Part shown: positions 53,268 to 64,000 of the stretch, piece after piece
Layout: every line of letters begins with the position of its first letter
Position numbering within the stretch: position 1 is the stretch's first letter
Origin: Neodontobutis hainanensis
Taxonomy: Eukaryota; Chordata; Actinopteri; Gobiiformes; Odontobutidae
Reading direction: 5' to 3'
Length of the DNA: 64,000 nucleotides
Assembly (NCBI GenBank): GCA_024349245.1
Contig: JALDNG010000015.1
Location: forward strand, 17,602,001-17,666,000
Translations under genes and position numbers: made by a program
The notes under the pieces: model-generated
The model's input: only the letters and a program-made list of their open reading frames with translations
Databases searched by the model: none
What the model was told of the DNA's origin: nothing

Positions 53268-55375
53268 TTAGGAGGTCTCGAACATCTTCTTCCTGTCGGC
53301 CTTGTCCTCAATGTTCTTACGCCAGTCACCAGCATCTGCCGACTGCAAAAGAGGAAAAACAAAAGATCAGCTTCAGAGGACTGAAAAACAATAGATATGA
53401 TATGAACTATAAGCACTATGGACAAAACTAGCTTACATTAGCTTATAAAGTGACTAAAGTAAAGTCAAATGCTGTTCATAAAAACTACTGTTGAGTTTTT
53501 TTGCAGATTCATTTGACGAGTCTTGTGCTGAGTCTTCAGTGTCTGCTCACCTCCTCTTTGACCTCCTTCTTGACCTGCTTCAGGTTGGACCTCAGATCCA
53601 TGGTCACCTTGTGTTTTCCTCCGAGCAGAGCCTGCAGCATGGCGTCAGCGGACATACGCACTTTCTTCAGAGCGGGCTTCTTCACTCCAGCCAACTCCAC
53701 CACCTTCAGCTTAAGGTCCTCAATCTGACACATTATTTATGATTACAATGCAATAATAGAAAATCAATCAGAAACCTTTCAATGAGCTGTGTACTGATCT
53801 TTCTCACCTCTTTGTCCGCCTTCTGCACTTTGGCCTCTGCGTCGTACCTCGCATCATCAATCTTATCAATTTCAGCAAAAATCTTTTTGCAGATTTCCTG
53901 TCAACAATAAAATATTTTTTCCACATTTGTGATGATAAACAGTTCTCCAAGCTACTTCTATTCTGCTTGTAGCACCCTTGTAGTGCCTTGTTACCAACTC
54001 CAGAGTCTTTTAAGTTAGTCTCCAGAGTTTGTTTGAGCCATTTACCATAAAGCACTTCCATTTAAAAACCTTTGATTTTTGATGATTGATGCATGCATTT
54101 TATTGTAACTTAATATTTAATCTGCCAAGGGACTGCAGATGGAAATAAGCTTTAGCTAAATCTGTTGTAAAGCATCTTTTCTTTTGTTAGATGAATGTGT
54201 TTGCACATGGTCCCTGTCAGATAAATAATAAACTAAACTAAACTGAACTAAATGAGAAATTCAACAATGTGACACAGTGATCTGTTTTAAGGATTTCAAA
54301 ATTAGTAGACATTCTTAACAAAAATAGCTAAAGGTCATCTGTACTCACTATAAGTGCGGCCTGGTCTCCGCTGAGGCTGGGAGTGGGGCAGTTCTCATTA
54401 AGGTAGGCCTCTTTTGCTGCTGCAATGTCCTTCTTCTCCTGCTCCAGCCAGTTGGCAGCGATCTGCAGCATCAAACTCTGCAGAAAGACACAAGAGTCAA
54501 ACAACACAAGAGTCAAACACCATATATACACGTATGTGCTGACAGTCATTATCACAGTATTTCCCACCTTCAGATGGTGCCTGCGGCTGGAGGTCATTTT
54601 CTTTCCCCTGTCAAAGAGACCATGGAGGTGAGTATCATCGTACAGCACAGTCAGTGAAAACACAATTTGTGTTCTTTTGAAGCTATGTAGGATGGCATCT
54701 TTGTATATAGTCTAAAAATGAATAAATTATGTAATCTAATCTAATCTAAATATAACAAATGGTTTTAATTCTCGTTTATTGTTTTTTACTAATACTTTCA
54801 TAAAGTGCACCCAATAATTATAAATCAATATTACAAAACGTGAAAGTAAATAGTAAAAAACATAAACATTTTGTTTTTGAAAGCAAACTCTTAAATAAAT
54901 TGTAACAACGCAACTGCATTTAAGCTACACAGATTTACATCCATCATTTTTTTGACACTTCAGTGAAAATGTGCTGTTTTTGATGCTAAACCCCAAAAAT
55001 AAAACAGAAGCAGTAGAAAAGAAGGTATCGAACAAAATCAGCAACTTCAATTACCAGACTGTCTCTGCTACCTTCACTTGTTCAGGAGGTCACAGTCAAA
55101 TTAGAAAGAAATACAGCAGTGTAAGATAAGCGGATATAAAATGTAATCTTGTAGTAATACAAAGAAGTACTAGGAAATATTAAACATTGGCATCTCACTA
55201 CAATAGTCTACTAGAAAAGTAAAAGAAGACGCTGATACATACTAACTAAACATTGAGTGGCCTTTGACCGTTGTTATGATAAATGACTAAAGGTAATGGT
55301 GGTTGCACAGAAAAATGTGTCTACAGTCTTTAACAAGGTCATTACAAAGAGCAGGTCATGTACTTACTCAGACAT
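53268..55375 (-). CDS. tnni2: Fast skeletal troponin I, gene 3 of the cluster, 171 aa
   Basis: Coding exons: 55368-55375, 54568-54607, 54349-54477, 53808-53897, 53551-53724, 53268-53342. Phases agree (516 nt). The second exon is 40 rather than 37 nt and gives [16 protein letters not shown], one residue longer than gene 4. Other segments are [19 protein letters not shown], the inhibitory region [19 protein letters not shown] and the tail [20 protein letters not shown]. The last exon differs from gene 4 mainly at the C-terminus (FETS against FESA). A reverse AATAAA lies at 53048-53053, about 215 bases past the stop. A LINE tail is inserted between exons 3 and 4 (54062-54252). Intact and probably expressed in fast muscle. 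Confidence 0.92.
54062..54252 (+). mobile_element. LINE 3' tail, copy 2, inside a troponin I intron
   Basis: Matches 48001-48200 (GGGACTGCAGATGGAA, GCACATGGTCCCTGTCAG) and ends with AATAATAAACTAAACTAAAC. It lies antisense within the intron between coding exons 3 and 4 of gene 3. Confidence 0.65.
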
Positions 55376-56556
55376 TTTGGCTGGAAATCTTCAGATCCTG
55401 TTCAGAGACAAAAGCCTGAGTTTAACTCTTGCAGCAGGCTACATACAGTAAAGCACACTGTCCCAAACACGTCCCGATGCTACATGTTATCAATCAGTCA
55501 CCTTTGAACTCTTCTGGAAACCTAACCCGTTACCACCAATCACAAACTGGCTAATTCTGGATGCTGGGTGTAAGGTGGGTCAGATGCCAGGGCCTGGGAT
55601 GAACAGTTGCCTCCTCTGAAGACATTATGCCTGGAATTTAAGGTCCTTGTACGAGCCACATTTCGGAGCATTAAATGCCAACAGTGAAGGAACCAAATGT
55701 GGCGCCAAGCACGCAGTTATGGATTTTATCACCACGTTCGACATCCAGCAGGAATGCAAACCCTTGAGCAGTGCCCCGAAACGGAACAAGTGTGATGATC
55801 CAGAAAAACAATCAAGAGACCAAATAACACTTAAACCAGCTTTAAGGCTCATGAAAACACAGGAGTCTCCAATTAAATCCAGATGAAAAGGCAGTGACAA
55901 GTTGAATCTGACCCCATTTAAAGGCTAGATGGTTAAAAAGGTACATTGTTTTATTCACATCTGAGCTCAAATTTCAAATCAACAAACTCAAATCCAAGGT
56001 GACCCTATTAAAACTACTCATGTATTAGCAAATCTCACAAATAAATCAGTATAGGATATATTTGCTGTAAAATACTGCACTTGATTTTATTATAAAACAA
56101 TGTTTAAGCCAAGTGGATGCTATTTCATGTAAGAAAAGGCTGATTCATTTTTCTCGTCTTTGGAATTTAGAAATTCCCACAGCAGTCCAACCAACGCATT
56201 CCAAAAAAAGTTTTTTTAACCTTCATGCCAGTTAGAAAGACATACATAACCAAATTATCAGATTTGTAACAACATCCCAAAATATTAATTATTCAATCAA
56301 TTCATTCAACATCTACAGTACTCCACACAAATACACTTTAACTAAGACCACATTCAAGTGACAACAGACTAAAAATTTTACCACAGGCACAATCTCAAGC
56401 AACAAATCGTATCTTCAATATAACATAGTTTGTCAATCCTTGATGTCACACCTGCATTAACAACCGCTGACCTGTATCTACAGTTTATAAATCCAAGTAC
56501 AATCCCACCTTTGTAATGGTCTCAACAGGCAGAAGGCTGATGGAAGCAAAGCTCAC

Positions 56557-56755
56557 CTAGTGACTATGAGAAGGAGGACTACGGCTGCTGCTGGAGCTCA
56601 AGGAACAAGGAGGAGAAGAACGAGAAGAAAGGGGGGACACAGTGGTGAGTCGCAAAAAAGTAGAAATTAAACAGGGTATATAGGGTGTGAAGTGCTCGCT
56701 CAGCAGATAGGTCAGGCCTCTTTATGGTCTGGAGGCCCTTTAGACCAATCGGCCA
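56557..56755 (-). promoter_or_regulatory. Promoter and 5' non-coding exon of troponin I gene 3
   Basis: TATATA at 56677-56682 (minus reading CCCTATATACCC). The leader ends CACTAG|GTGAGC with its donor at 56557. Upstream are CCTCTTTATGG (56717-56727) and GACCAATCGGCCA (56743-56755), spaced as in gene 4. Intron 1 then runs to the start exon at about 55397. Confidence 0.7.
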
Positions 56756-57876
56756 GCAGGCTCCAGAAATACCACGACAACGGTCAGAGCAGCCTTGTAA
56801 ATTTCAGTTGCAGGAAGTCCACCTCCTTGATCTGGATGCTGGCAGGAAGCTATCAGGTTCCCACACTCTGTTCTCACTCGTGACAAATAACTGGTTCACA
56901 CAATGGTTTCAAAATGGCGGGGGAGTGACAGATCTCAGTTTTCATTTGGGGCAGCAGCTCAGAGGACAAGCCTATAGCACTGTCATCCAACTTCAACTGG
57001 AGGAGTCAATTTAAGCCATTTAGCCCCAAGAATGGAAACTAAAGTCATGCTGTAGACTCAACATCTCAAATTCAGTCTGCAAAGGACGTAGCATATGATT
57101 TTACAAACTCTGACCAAAATACCAAATTTCCTAAATTGAAAAACCACAACAACAACCAATCAAAAATAAACCCACAACAGACTGAAAATGTATTCAGTCT
57201 TTGCTGTGTGGTGTAAGAAAATGTAAGCAAGAAAGAAAAATTGGAAAGTAGAAATAATGATAAAAGGATTTTTCCATATGTAAAGACACACAGAAAAAAA
57301 CTATTTTCATAAGTGTGTTTTAAACAACAAAAATAGAATTGCAACTATTTGAATAAGATCATAAAATATAACAAGAATTTAAAAATAGTTACTTACCCTT
57401 AGCAGTCACTGGCTTTGTTGTGTTTGCAGCTCCATTTGGTCAACAGGTGAGGAGTAAAATCCAGTAAAGAATAGAAGAGAAAGGATCTCTACTGACATCT
57501 GGTGGTTTATGGACTGATTATTGGTCAGTTTAAAAGAAAAAATGTAGTTTATTTTTTGTCAATTTAAATAACAAGTTACAGTTTTTGTCTCACAATAGTT
57601 TGAATTTGTGTTGATGACTTTTGCACATACAGATATATCAAATATCTATTTAAAAAAATCAGAACCCAGGTATGATTAGGTCGTTCTTACTTTTAACAAA
57701 CATTTAAACTAAATCTGGCTTTGTTTCATTTTCACATCAAAAACTTTAAAAATACTGCATTGTAATCATCCAAAAATATTTAATTGCATAAAGTTTTCAA
57801 TCCCAGGAAAAAGTTTGGATGTACAGTAAAGAGAAGTGTGGCCAAAATTAGTAAAAGCGAGAATTAAAGAGGGTCC
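56756..57876. other. Spacer between troponin I genes 3 and 2
   Basis: No additional gene recognised; short open frames only. Confidence 0.4.
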
Positions 57877-59111
57877 TTAAGAAGTCTCGAACATCTTCTT
57901 CCTGTCAACTTTGTTCTTCACGTTCTTACGCCAGTCGCTAACCCCCTCATTTCCCTGTAACACAGTCAGATTTTATAAAACACTGCAGATAACAAGTCCA
58001 GCTTGTAGAAAAACTCTAATAGCTCATCACCTCCTCTTTGACCTCCTTCTTGACCTGCTTCAAGTTGGACCTCAGATCCGTGGTCACCTTGTGTTTGCCT
58101 CCGAGCAGAGCCTGCAGCATGGCGTCAGCGGACATACGTACTGTCTTCAGAGCAGGCTTCTTGACTGCAGCAAACTCCACCACGCTCAACTTCACCTCCT
58201 CAATCTGGAACAGGGAGTAGTATATGTTATACCTGCCTTCCCAACAAGACACGACAAGACCAAGACCAAGACTTTTAGGGAATCAAGACCAACTTCAATG
58301 CACAAAGAAACAGATAGCAGAGCATGGTCCTAAAGAAGAGCAGGGGGAGTTGTAAGTGATACAAACTAAAAATGGGATTTGGGGTGTATTTGAGGAAAGA
58401 GCCTTCTATTCAAATACAAAAACAATGTGAAGATGATAATAAATAATAATAATGATAATAAAAAAATTGTGCTCTTGTCTGGTTTTATTATGAAAATCAG
58501 TCAGTGAGTTTTCATCTTCCAACTCAGATGAGACAGTACTAATGTACTTATTGTTTGCTAACTGTTTCCCTGAGCAGCACTGGATAATGGATGGGTTAAT
58601 TTTAGAACAATAAAGTTTATCAAACACAGTAAAAATTACCTCTTTGTCTGTCTTTGCCACTTTGGCCTCTGAGTCATATCTGTCCTCATCGATCTTCGTC
58701 GAGAGACTGGTAGAGCTTCTTGCAGACGTCCTGTTCATAAAAAAGAATATAAACTCTGTGAAAATGGTGTTAATTAAATTGTGTTTATTTATTAATTGAG
58801 GTTGAGGTTTCACCATGAGAGTAGCCTGGTCTGCACTCGGGTCTGGGGGTGGGCAATTCTCTGCCATGTAAGCCTCTTTGGCAGCTGAAGTCTCTATGAC
58901 CTCCTGCTCCAGCCACGTAGCAGCAATCTGCATCATCAAACTCTGCAAAACCAGCAACACGCAGACTCAGACGATGCTCCACTCTTAACATTAAAAAACC
59001 TTTTTAGTATTATATTAGACAAAACTTCACCTTATCAAAACCCAAGTGAAGTGTTTGCCGGTTGTTCTTTTTACCTTCAGATGATGCCTGCGGCTTGATG
59101 TCATCTTCTTT
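57877..59111 (-). pseudogene. Troponin I gene 2 of the cluster, frameshifted and without a visible start exon
   Basis: Recognisable exons: 59075-59111, 58814-58942, 58640-58730, 58031-58204, 57877-57954. The third listed exon is 91 nt instead of the 90 nt of its three paralogues. An extra C at 58697 (plus strand TCTTCGTCGAG against TCTTGTCGAG in gene 4) shifts the frame and creates a stop a few codons later. No exon ATGTCTGA|GTAAG, present in the other three, was found between 59112 and 60111, and the splice acceptor before the first listed exon lacks a pyrimidine tract. The protein is also the most divergent: [10 protein letters not shown] in the inhibitory region and SDWRKNVKNKVDRKKMFETS at the end. 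A decayed paralogue, or a real gene with one assembly error and an unrecognised start. Confidence 0.7.
58233..58300 (-). repeat. Fragment of the dispersed repeat related to the minisatellite leader
   Basis: On the minus strand: TTGATTCCCTAAAAGTCTTGG, matching the leader at 38945-38970 and resembling 2740-2760. It lies within an intron of troponin I gene 2. Confidence 0.5.
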
Positions 59112-60110
59112 CTCCTTTTGTTAATGGAAACCTAAGGTATATTATAATAAATAATATACAGTGTAACTAAAATGATAAACTATATCTCTGTACTCTGTAC
59201 ATCTTATTTTATTTTTGCTTCCAACTCTGTAACTATTAAATCAAAAAGAAATAAACCATTTAATCACAAGAGCCTGTTAAGCATTTATTAAAGCTCCTTC
59301 ACTGTGTGCATTTGACACAGCACCTTTAAGCTCTGCATGATTCACATTTAAACCATTTAATGGTGCCATGCTGTTTAGACACTGAAATGTCAAAATCCAA
59401 GCTGTGGAGCTCAGTCAAATTTTATTTTGGCTCAAGGCCAAAGGTTAATGATGACATTAATGATTCAGTTTTTTTTTACAATTAAAAGTTAAAACAGCTG
59501 ATCCGACAAGAGAGAAACAAAAATGACTTAAGCATAGAATTTTAAAGATTTTTAGATAAATTTGTGTTAAAACTAAACTCTATTTTTTTCTGCAATTCAT
59601 CAATCAGTTCTAGTTCACTATTGTGCAATAATTTCTACTCATTTGTCTAAAAACAGTGTCTCAGAGTTGCTAAGCAGGTATCTGTGCTTGCATCACTAAC
59701 TCTTTTGGGCCAAATTAAGCAACATAGTCACTTGAAATAAGAGTTGATACGTGATATGTCAATGTAAAGGTTCCTTCGCTGGGTTTTAAATATGTTAATC
59801 ATTCAAAACCAACTGTTAATTGAAACTATTTACAATTATAAACACATGCATTGATATTGGAAAAAGACACAGAAGATCACTGCTCCTGGAAGAAATGCCA
59901 AAATGAATGATCTCTCAAGTTATTTTTTACTGTCAAATTTAAAATAAAAATGACAAGCCAAATATACTTGAGCCCAATTCAAATACTATAATTTAAAAAA
60001 GTACACTTATGCTAACGTAAATTTCTTGATTATTGATTATGTAAAGCATTTTTGCCAAGGAGCATCCCACTTCCTACATTCAAGGCAAACAAAGGCAAAC
60101 AGCTTCTCAC
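59112..60110. other. First-intron region of troponin I gene 2
   Basis: AT-rich; searched for the 8-nt start exon without success. No other feature seen. Confidence 0.4.
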
Positions 60111-60243
60111 CTACAAAGTGACAATGATGAGGTGTTGTGACGATGGAGACTGAAAAATAAAATGTCTTGGGAGTATTTATGTACCGCTGATTTCCATAGT
60201 CCTTCTGTATGGCCATAAGCAACTGATGGACCAACCCAGCTGT
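60111..60243 (-). promoter_or_regulatory. Promoter remnant and 5' non-coding exon of troponin I gene 2
   Basis: The minus strand has CATAAATACTCCC (60173-60181) as a TATA-like element, then a leader ending CTTTGTAG|GTGAGAAG with its donor at 60111. Upstream, TCTGTATGG and GGACCAAC lie where genes 3 and 4 have CTTTATGG and GACCAAT, in weaker form. An E-box CAGCTG is at 60238-60243. Confidence 0.5.
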
Positions 60244-60474
60244 TGTCTAACCCAGGCCTGAAATTCATTATCTTTTGACTAATAGGGCAATTAATCCTTC
60301 AATAGTGACTAGTGGCCAGGCTGAAGTAATCCTGAGAGAGCCTGGAAAGAGACATAAATTAGACTTTACATTTACACAACATGAACAATTTATCAAACAA
60401 AGTTTAACTGTGTCTCACCTTAAGATCAATAAACTTCTTTTTGATGATGCAACAAGCTTAAAAGTCCAAGTTTT

Positions 60475-60506
60475 TAAGAAGTTTTTTCAAATGTTAATCC
60501 ATTTAG

Positions 60507-60592
<86 letters not shown>

Positions 60593-60624
60593 CTAAATGG
60601 ATTAACATTTGAAAAAACTTCTTA
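60475..60624. repeat. 150-bp perfect palindrome centred on a TA tract
   Basis: Arms of about 38 bp beginning TAAGAAGTTTTTTCAAATG (left) and ending in its exact complement (right, 60624) surround about 75 bp of TA dinucleotides. A second short TA run follows the right arm. It lies between troponin I genes 2 and 1. Confidence 0.95.
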
Positions 60625-61802
60625 TATATATATATATATCTTGCCATATGTTAATTTCCCATTAGCCCAAGAGTTTAAAAAAGTAAAGAATAAGTTACAT
60701 TTTTGGAGTTACAACCACTAGTTGCATGTGTGTTTCTAATTTTCCAATCATTAATTTAAAATTCCATCTGATTGCCAGATTGTCTTGATTTCTATCTCAT
60801 GACAAGAAATATCTGTGCAGCTTTACAATGACTGCAATAAAATGGTGTGTGTATGTTAATTAGTTGGACTGAATTACACTTTGGCCTTAACATGTCCAAG
60901 ACTTAAGGTCATCTGAAACCACTTCATCCCAGACTAGCAGCAGGTGGTCCTCTGCTGAGCCCTAATTAATCAGGATTACAAATTAATTGAATTTGAACAT
61001 TATTCAAAATCAATGCACTTTAAGTTGAGATAGTAGATAAGTAGTAAGTAAGTACCGGAAAATTAATACAAGTCAGTGGTGTGAACACTGACAAATCGAT
61101 TAGCACATTGCATTTGTATTTACATTTGTTTATTTATCTGCACTGACCTTTCTTTTTTTTTTTGTCCAATCAATAAAAACTCATAACCTACTAAACTAAT
61201 CTGGACATTTATATGTGATCATCAAAACAAAAAGTTCATATTCACTTTTTACAGCTTCCTGAGCACCAAAGAAATCATGGATATTCTGTCCCATCGCTCA
61301 CTGACATAAGCAGCACTACAAAAGTGCACAACACAACATCTCTGACGCTGGAAAAGCACCTTCAGTCAGAGCTATAATGTTACATTCACAATAAAGTTAA
61401 ACTAGGCTACGGTGTGTCACGCACTCTTTAGTAGTGTTGTGTGTTAGTGAGATTCAGACAAAATATCCCAAGATAAGAGTGTAGGAAATGGGAGATTATT
61501 ATAAAAACAATAAGGGCAGGAAGTTGTCAAAAGTGAACATTAGCACAAACAGGAAGCATGATGTAGCCCTACAAACGAAAAGCGTGGTAAAACAGTAAAG
61601 CTATGGGAAATCAGAGGTGTTTTTGAGTCTTGAGTTGTAACGGAGTTGAGTTGTAACCCCTGAGCTACAGCAATGTACACTAAGAGATGGAGCTGAAAGT
61701 TACCGATTTAATGACATGAAAGATCTGAAATCAATGAAAAAATCCATAAATTCCATAAAAAGTGCGAAAAGCCCAGTGTGAATACAGTAGTGAAGATTTA
61801 AT
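60625..61802. other. Spacer between troponin I genes 2 and 1
   Basis: No gene recognised. ATTAAA on the minus strand at about 61707-61712 may serve gene 1. Confidence 0.4.
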
Positions 61803-63933
61803 TTAAGACGACTCAAACATCTTCTTCCTGTCAGCTTTGTCTTCAATGTTCTTACGCCAGTCACCCACGTCTGCAGCCTGCAGGACACAAAAAACACAGT
61901 TGAGTTTGTATTTGGGACAAACCCTTTACTGTGCTGCATCTGTCAATCTCCTCACTGTCACAGGACTCACCTCCTCTTTGACCTCCTTCTTAACCTGCTT
62001 CAGGTTGGCCCTCAGGTCCATGTTAACTGTATGTTTGGAGCCCAGCAGAGCTTTAAGCATGGCGTCAGCGGACATACGGACTTTCTTCAGAGCGGGCTTC
62101 TTCACTCCAGCCAGATCAACTACTTTGATCTTCAGGTCATCAATCTATGGGCCACCAAACAGTTTGCAGGTTACTCCATAACAATTGACTATTTTTTTTA
62201 CTTTATTACATTGAACCAGTGCCCATTGCAGGTGAATATATCTACATTTGGCACTTTTATTTTATACTTTTCTAATTGAAGTGTTTTTTTTTTGTCTACT
62301 TACATACATTTATTCAACTTCTAGAGCTAATTCCCAAACACTTTTGACAAAACATTCTGTACAAACATTCTGAGGTGAGAGATTGGACTTTACTCTTAGC
62401 TGTTTACCATATGAGTGATCACAACTAAAGCTACATAAATCTTACACCATAGTCTGTCTGAATACTATTTTCTGATTGGCTGCAACAAAACTGTGCACAC
62501 CACACTCCATTCTATATCACTATGTTACCATAGCAACTGTAAACAATGAAGCTGTTGAAACATTGTTGGTGGAAAGTTAACTGAGAAAAGTTAAAGTCAA
62601 CTAGAAAAAAACCTCATCAAGAAAATAAGAGCTAAAAATGTTTGTGGCCAATCGATCTTAAATTAATAAGGTTGACAAATAGTATATGTGAGTTAATTAA
62701 TTAGATCACATGCACAGATCCGTGTTCGATTAACTTAACAAGTGGTTGTGAAAGGTGTGAGTGTCCTGTACCTCTTTGTCTGCCTTGGACACTTTGGCCT
62801 CCAGGTCGTACCTGTCTTCATCTACTTTGTCGAGGAGGGCGTGGAGCTTCTTGCAGGTTTCCTAAATGAACAGCAACATAATGTGAAACTCAAAGCTAGT
62901 GGTAAAAATACTTTATCAACAATCAATCAACAATCTTAAACGTTAAATCATTGTATTGTGAGCTTTTTAGACAAAACAAAACTCTAAAGACATAAGAATT
63001 AGAGAAACGTGTCCTGGTTATAGTTTGATTGGAGACAGAGACAAAAAGACACGGTGAAGCAGGTGGTGGTGCATGTGTCTCACCTGGAGGGCAGCCTGGT
63101 CTCCACTCAGGTTGGGTGGGGGACAGTTCTCAGCCATGTAAGCCTCCTTGGCCGCTATTATATCTTTTTTCTCCTGCTCAATCCAGTTGGCAGCAATCTG
63201 AAGCATCAAACTCTGCCCAACAAACGTTTCATTATATTATTTTAAGATTAAGTAATTCCTGCGAACATACTTGCTATAAGCAAAAGAGGATTCTGAGACG
63301 CAACATGTGTTAAGTCATTTCAACCAGTAGGTGGGGCCTCAGCACCATTAAAAGCCCCAACACATGTAAATGACCTAAGTCTTGAGATGATACAGAAAGG
63401 GATTTGTCTCTGGGATAAACCTGAGAAATGTCTTCTGACGGGACATAAACATTTTTGAGAGGATGCCAAACATGACTCACTACATTCAAAACCTAGGGCA
63501 GTATCTTTGCCTTACCTTCAGATGATGCCTGCGGCTTGAGGTCATCTTTTTCCTGTCCCAAACAGAAAACTGTTGCTAAGAGTAGTTCTTACTTGATTAA
63601 GAAGTTATTAATTGCAACTTTCTGTATTAGATATTAAGTAATATATAATAATATCTAAATAATTTACTTATTATTATATTTTTATTATATTATATATTTT
63701 ATGACTCAAGATTAACTCATCATCTCTATCATCTCTGACATGCATCTTTATTATTTCATATGGTTAGAATATTTATTACCAATACCAAAGTATTACAATC
63801 TCAGGTTTTGTTTTGACCAACAAAAATAAGGCACATATTTAAATATTTAAAACTAACACATAAATGTATTAAGATGAAACAGTCTGTATGTTTAATAACT
63901 AATTCATATAAAAAGCAAGACTTACTCAGACAT
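61803..63933 (-). CDS. tnni2: Fast skeletal troponin I, gene 1 of the cluster (rightmost), 170 aa
   Basis: Coding exons: 63925-63933 (ATGTCTGA with donor GTAAG; the last coding base is 63926), 63516-63552, 63084-63212, 62772-62861, 61971-62144, 61803-61877, totalling 513 nt in phase. Protein: [89 protein letters not shown], and the tail [20 protein letters not shown] then FESS. By residue choice ([21 protein letters not shown]) this copy is closest to what I recall of typical vertebrate fast troponin I. The leader continues upstream past an acceptor near 63960; promoter and first exon are outside the window. Confidence 0.92.
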
Positions 63934-64000
63934 GTTGGTGGTTTCTTTTCTTCACAATCTGTTTGAAAAGAAGAACCAAAGGAAAATCTTACTGAGACGG

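Overview
The window looks like a teleost fish chromosome segment. It is AT-rich, has GT-AG introns, carries fish-type SINE and LINE debris, and holds a head-to-tail cluster of fast skeletal troponin I genes (tnni2 type). A single exon near 7.0 kb reads like the first coding exon of lsp1. TNNI2 and LSP1 are neighbours in the same orientation in human, and here both are on the minus strand in the expected order.

Layout. 1-1018: 3' part of a degraded RTE-like LINE. 1-10.96 kb: mostly non-coding, with one SINE and the candidate lsp1 start exon at 6990-7047. 10963-36806: one PIF/Harbinger-type element with 26-bp perfect terminal inverted repeats, a TAA target duplication and a broken MADF-type gene, but no Harbinger transposase. 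Its right end has been hit twice by the same much larger DNA transposon. Copy A (13134-24916, target duplication GAGGTG) and copy B (24969-36745, target duplication TCACTG) are about 11.78 kb each, nearly identical, in opposite orientation and separated by 52 bp, so together they form a 23.6-kb palindrome. Each copy has roughly 0.8-kb inverted repeats ending in TATGGCAAGCC. Each also has a five-exon DDE transposase (511 aa, D228/D285/E320), intact in both, and a divergently transcribed multi-exon gene for a HECT-type ubiquitin ligase with frameshifts. Embedded passengers (a LINE relic, a teleost short repeat, an LTR-like 518-bp insert and a TA microsatellite) are common to both copies, so they predate the split.

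36.8-49.3 kb: intergenic DNA with a 28-copy minisatellite of about 59-62 bp (39.0-40.7 kb), SINEs and a LINE tail. 49358-63933: four troponin I genes on the minus strand, each with the same exon plan (8-nt start exon, then about 37-40, 129, 90, 174 and 75 nt). Three are intact (170, 171 and 170 aa). The second from the right has a 1-nt insertion and no visible start exon. Three TATA promoters with 5' non-coding exons are visible; that of the rightmost gene lies outside. A 150-bp perfect palindrome around a TA tract lies at 60475-60624.

The troponin I genes would supply the inhibitory subunit of the fast-muscle thin filament. The HECT transposon is the unusual system here: a cut-and-paste-type transposase paired with a ubiquitin ligase. 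Superfamily placement (IS3EU-like, from the 6-bp duplication and TAT termini) and the lsp1 call are from memory of those families and were not searched.
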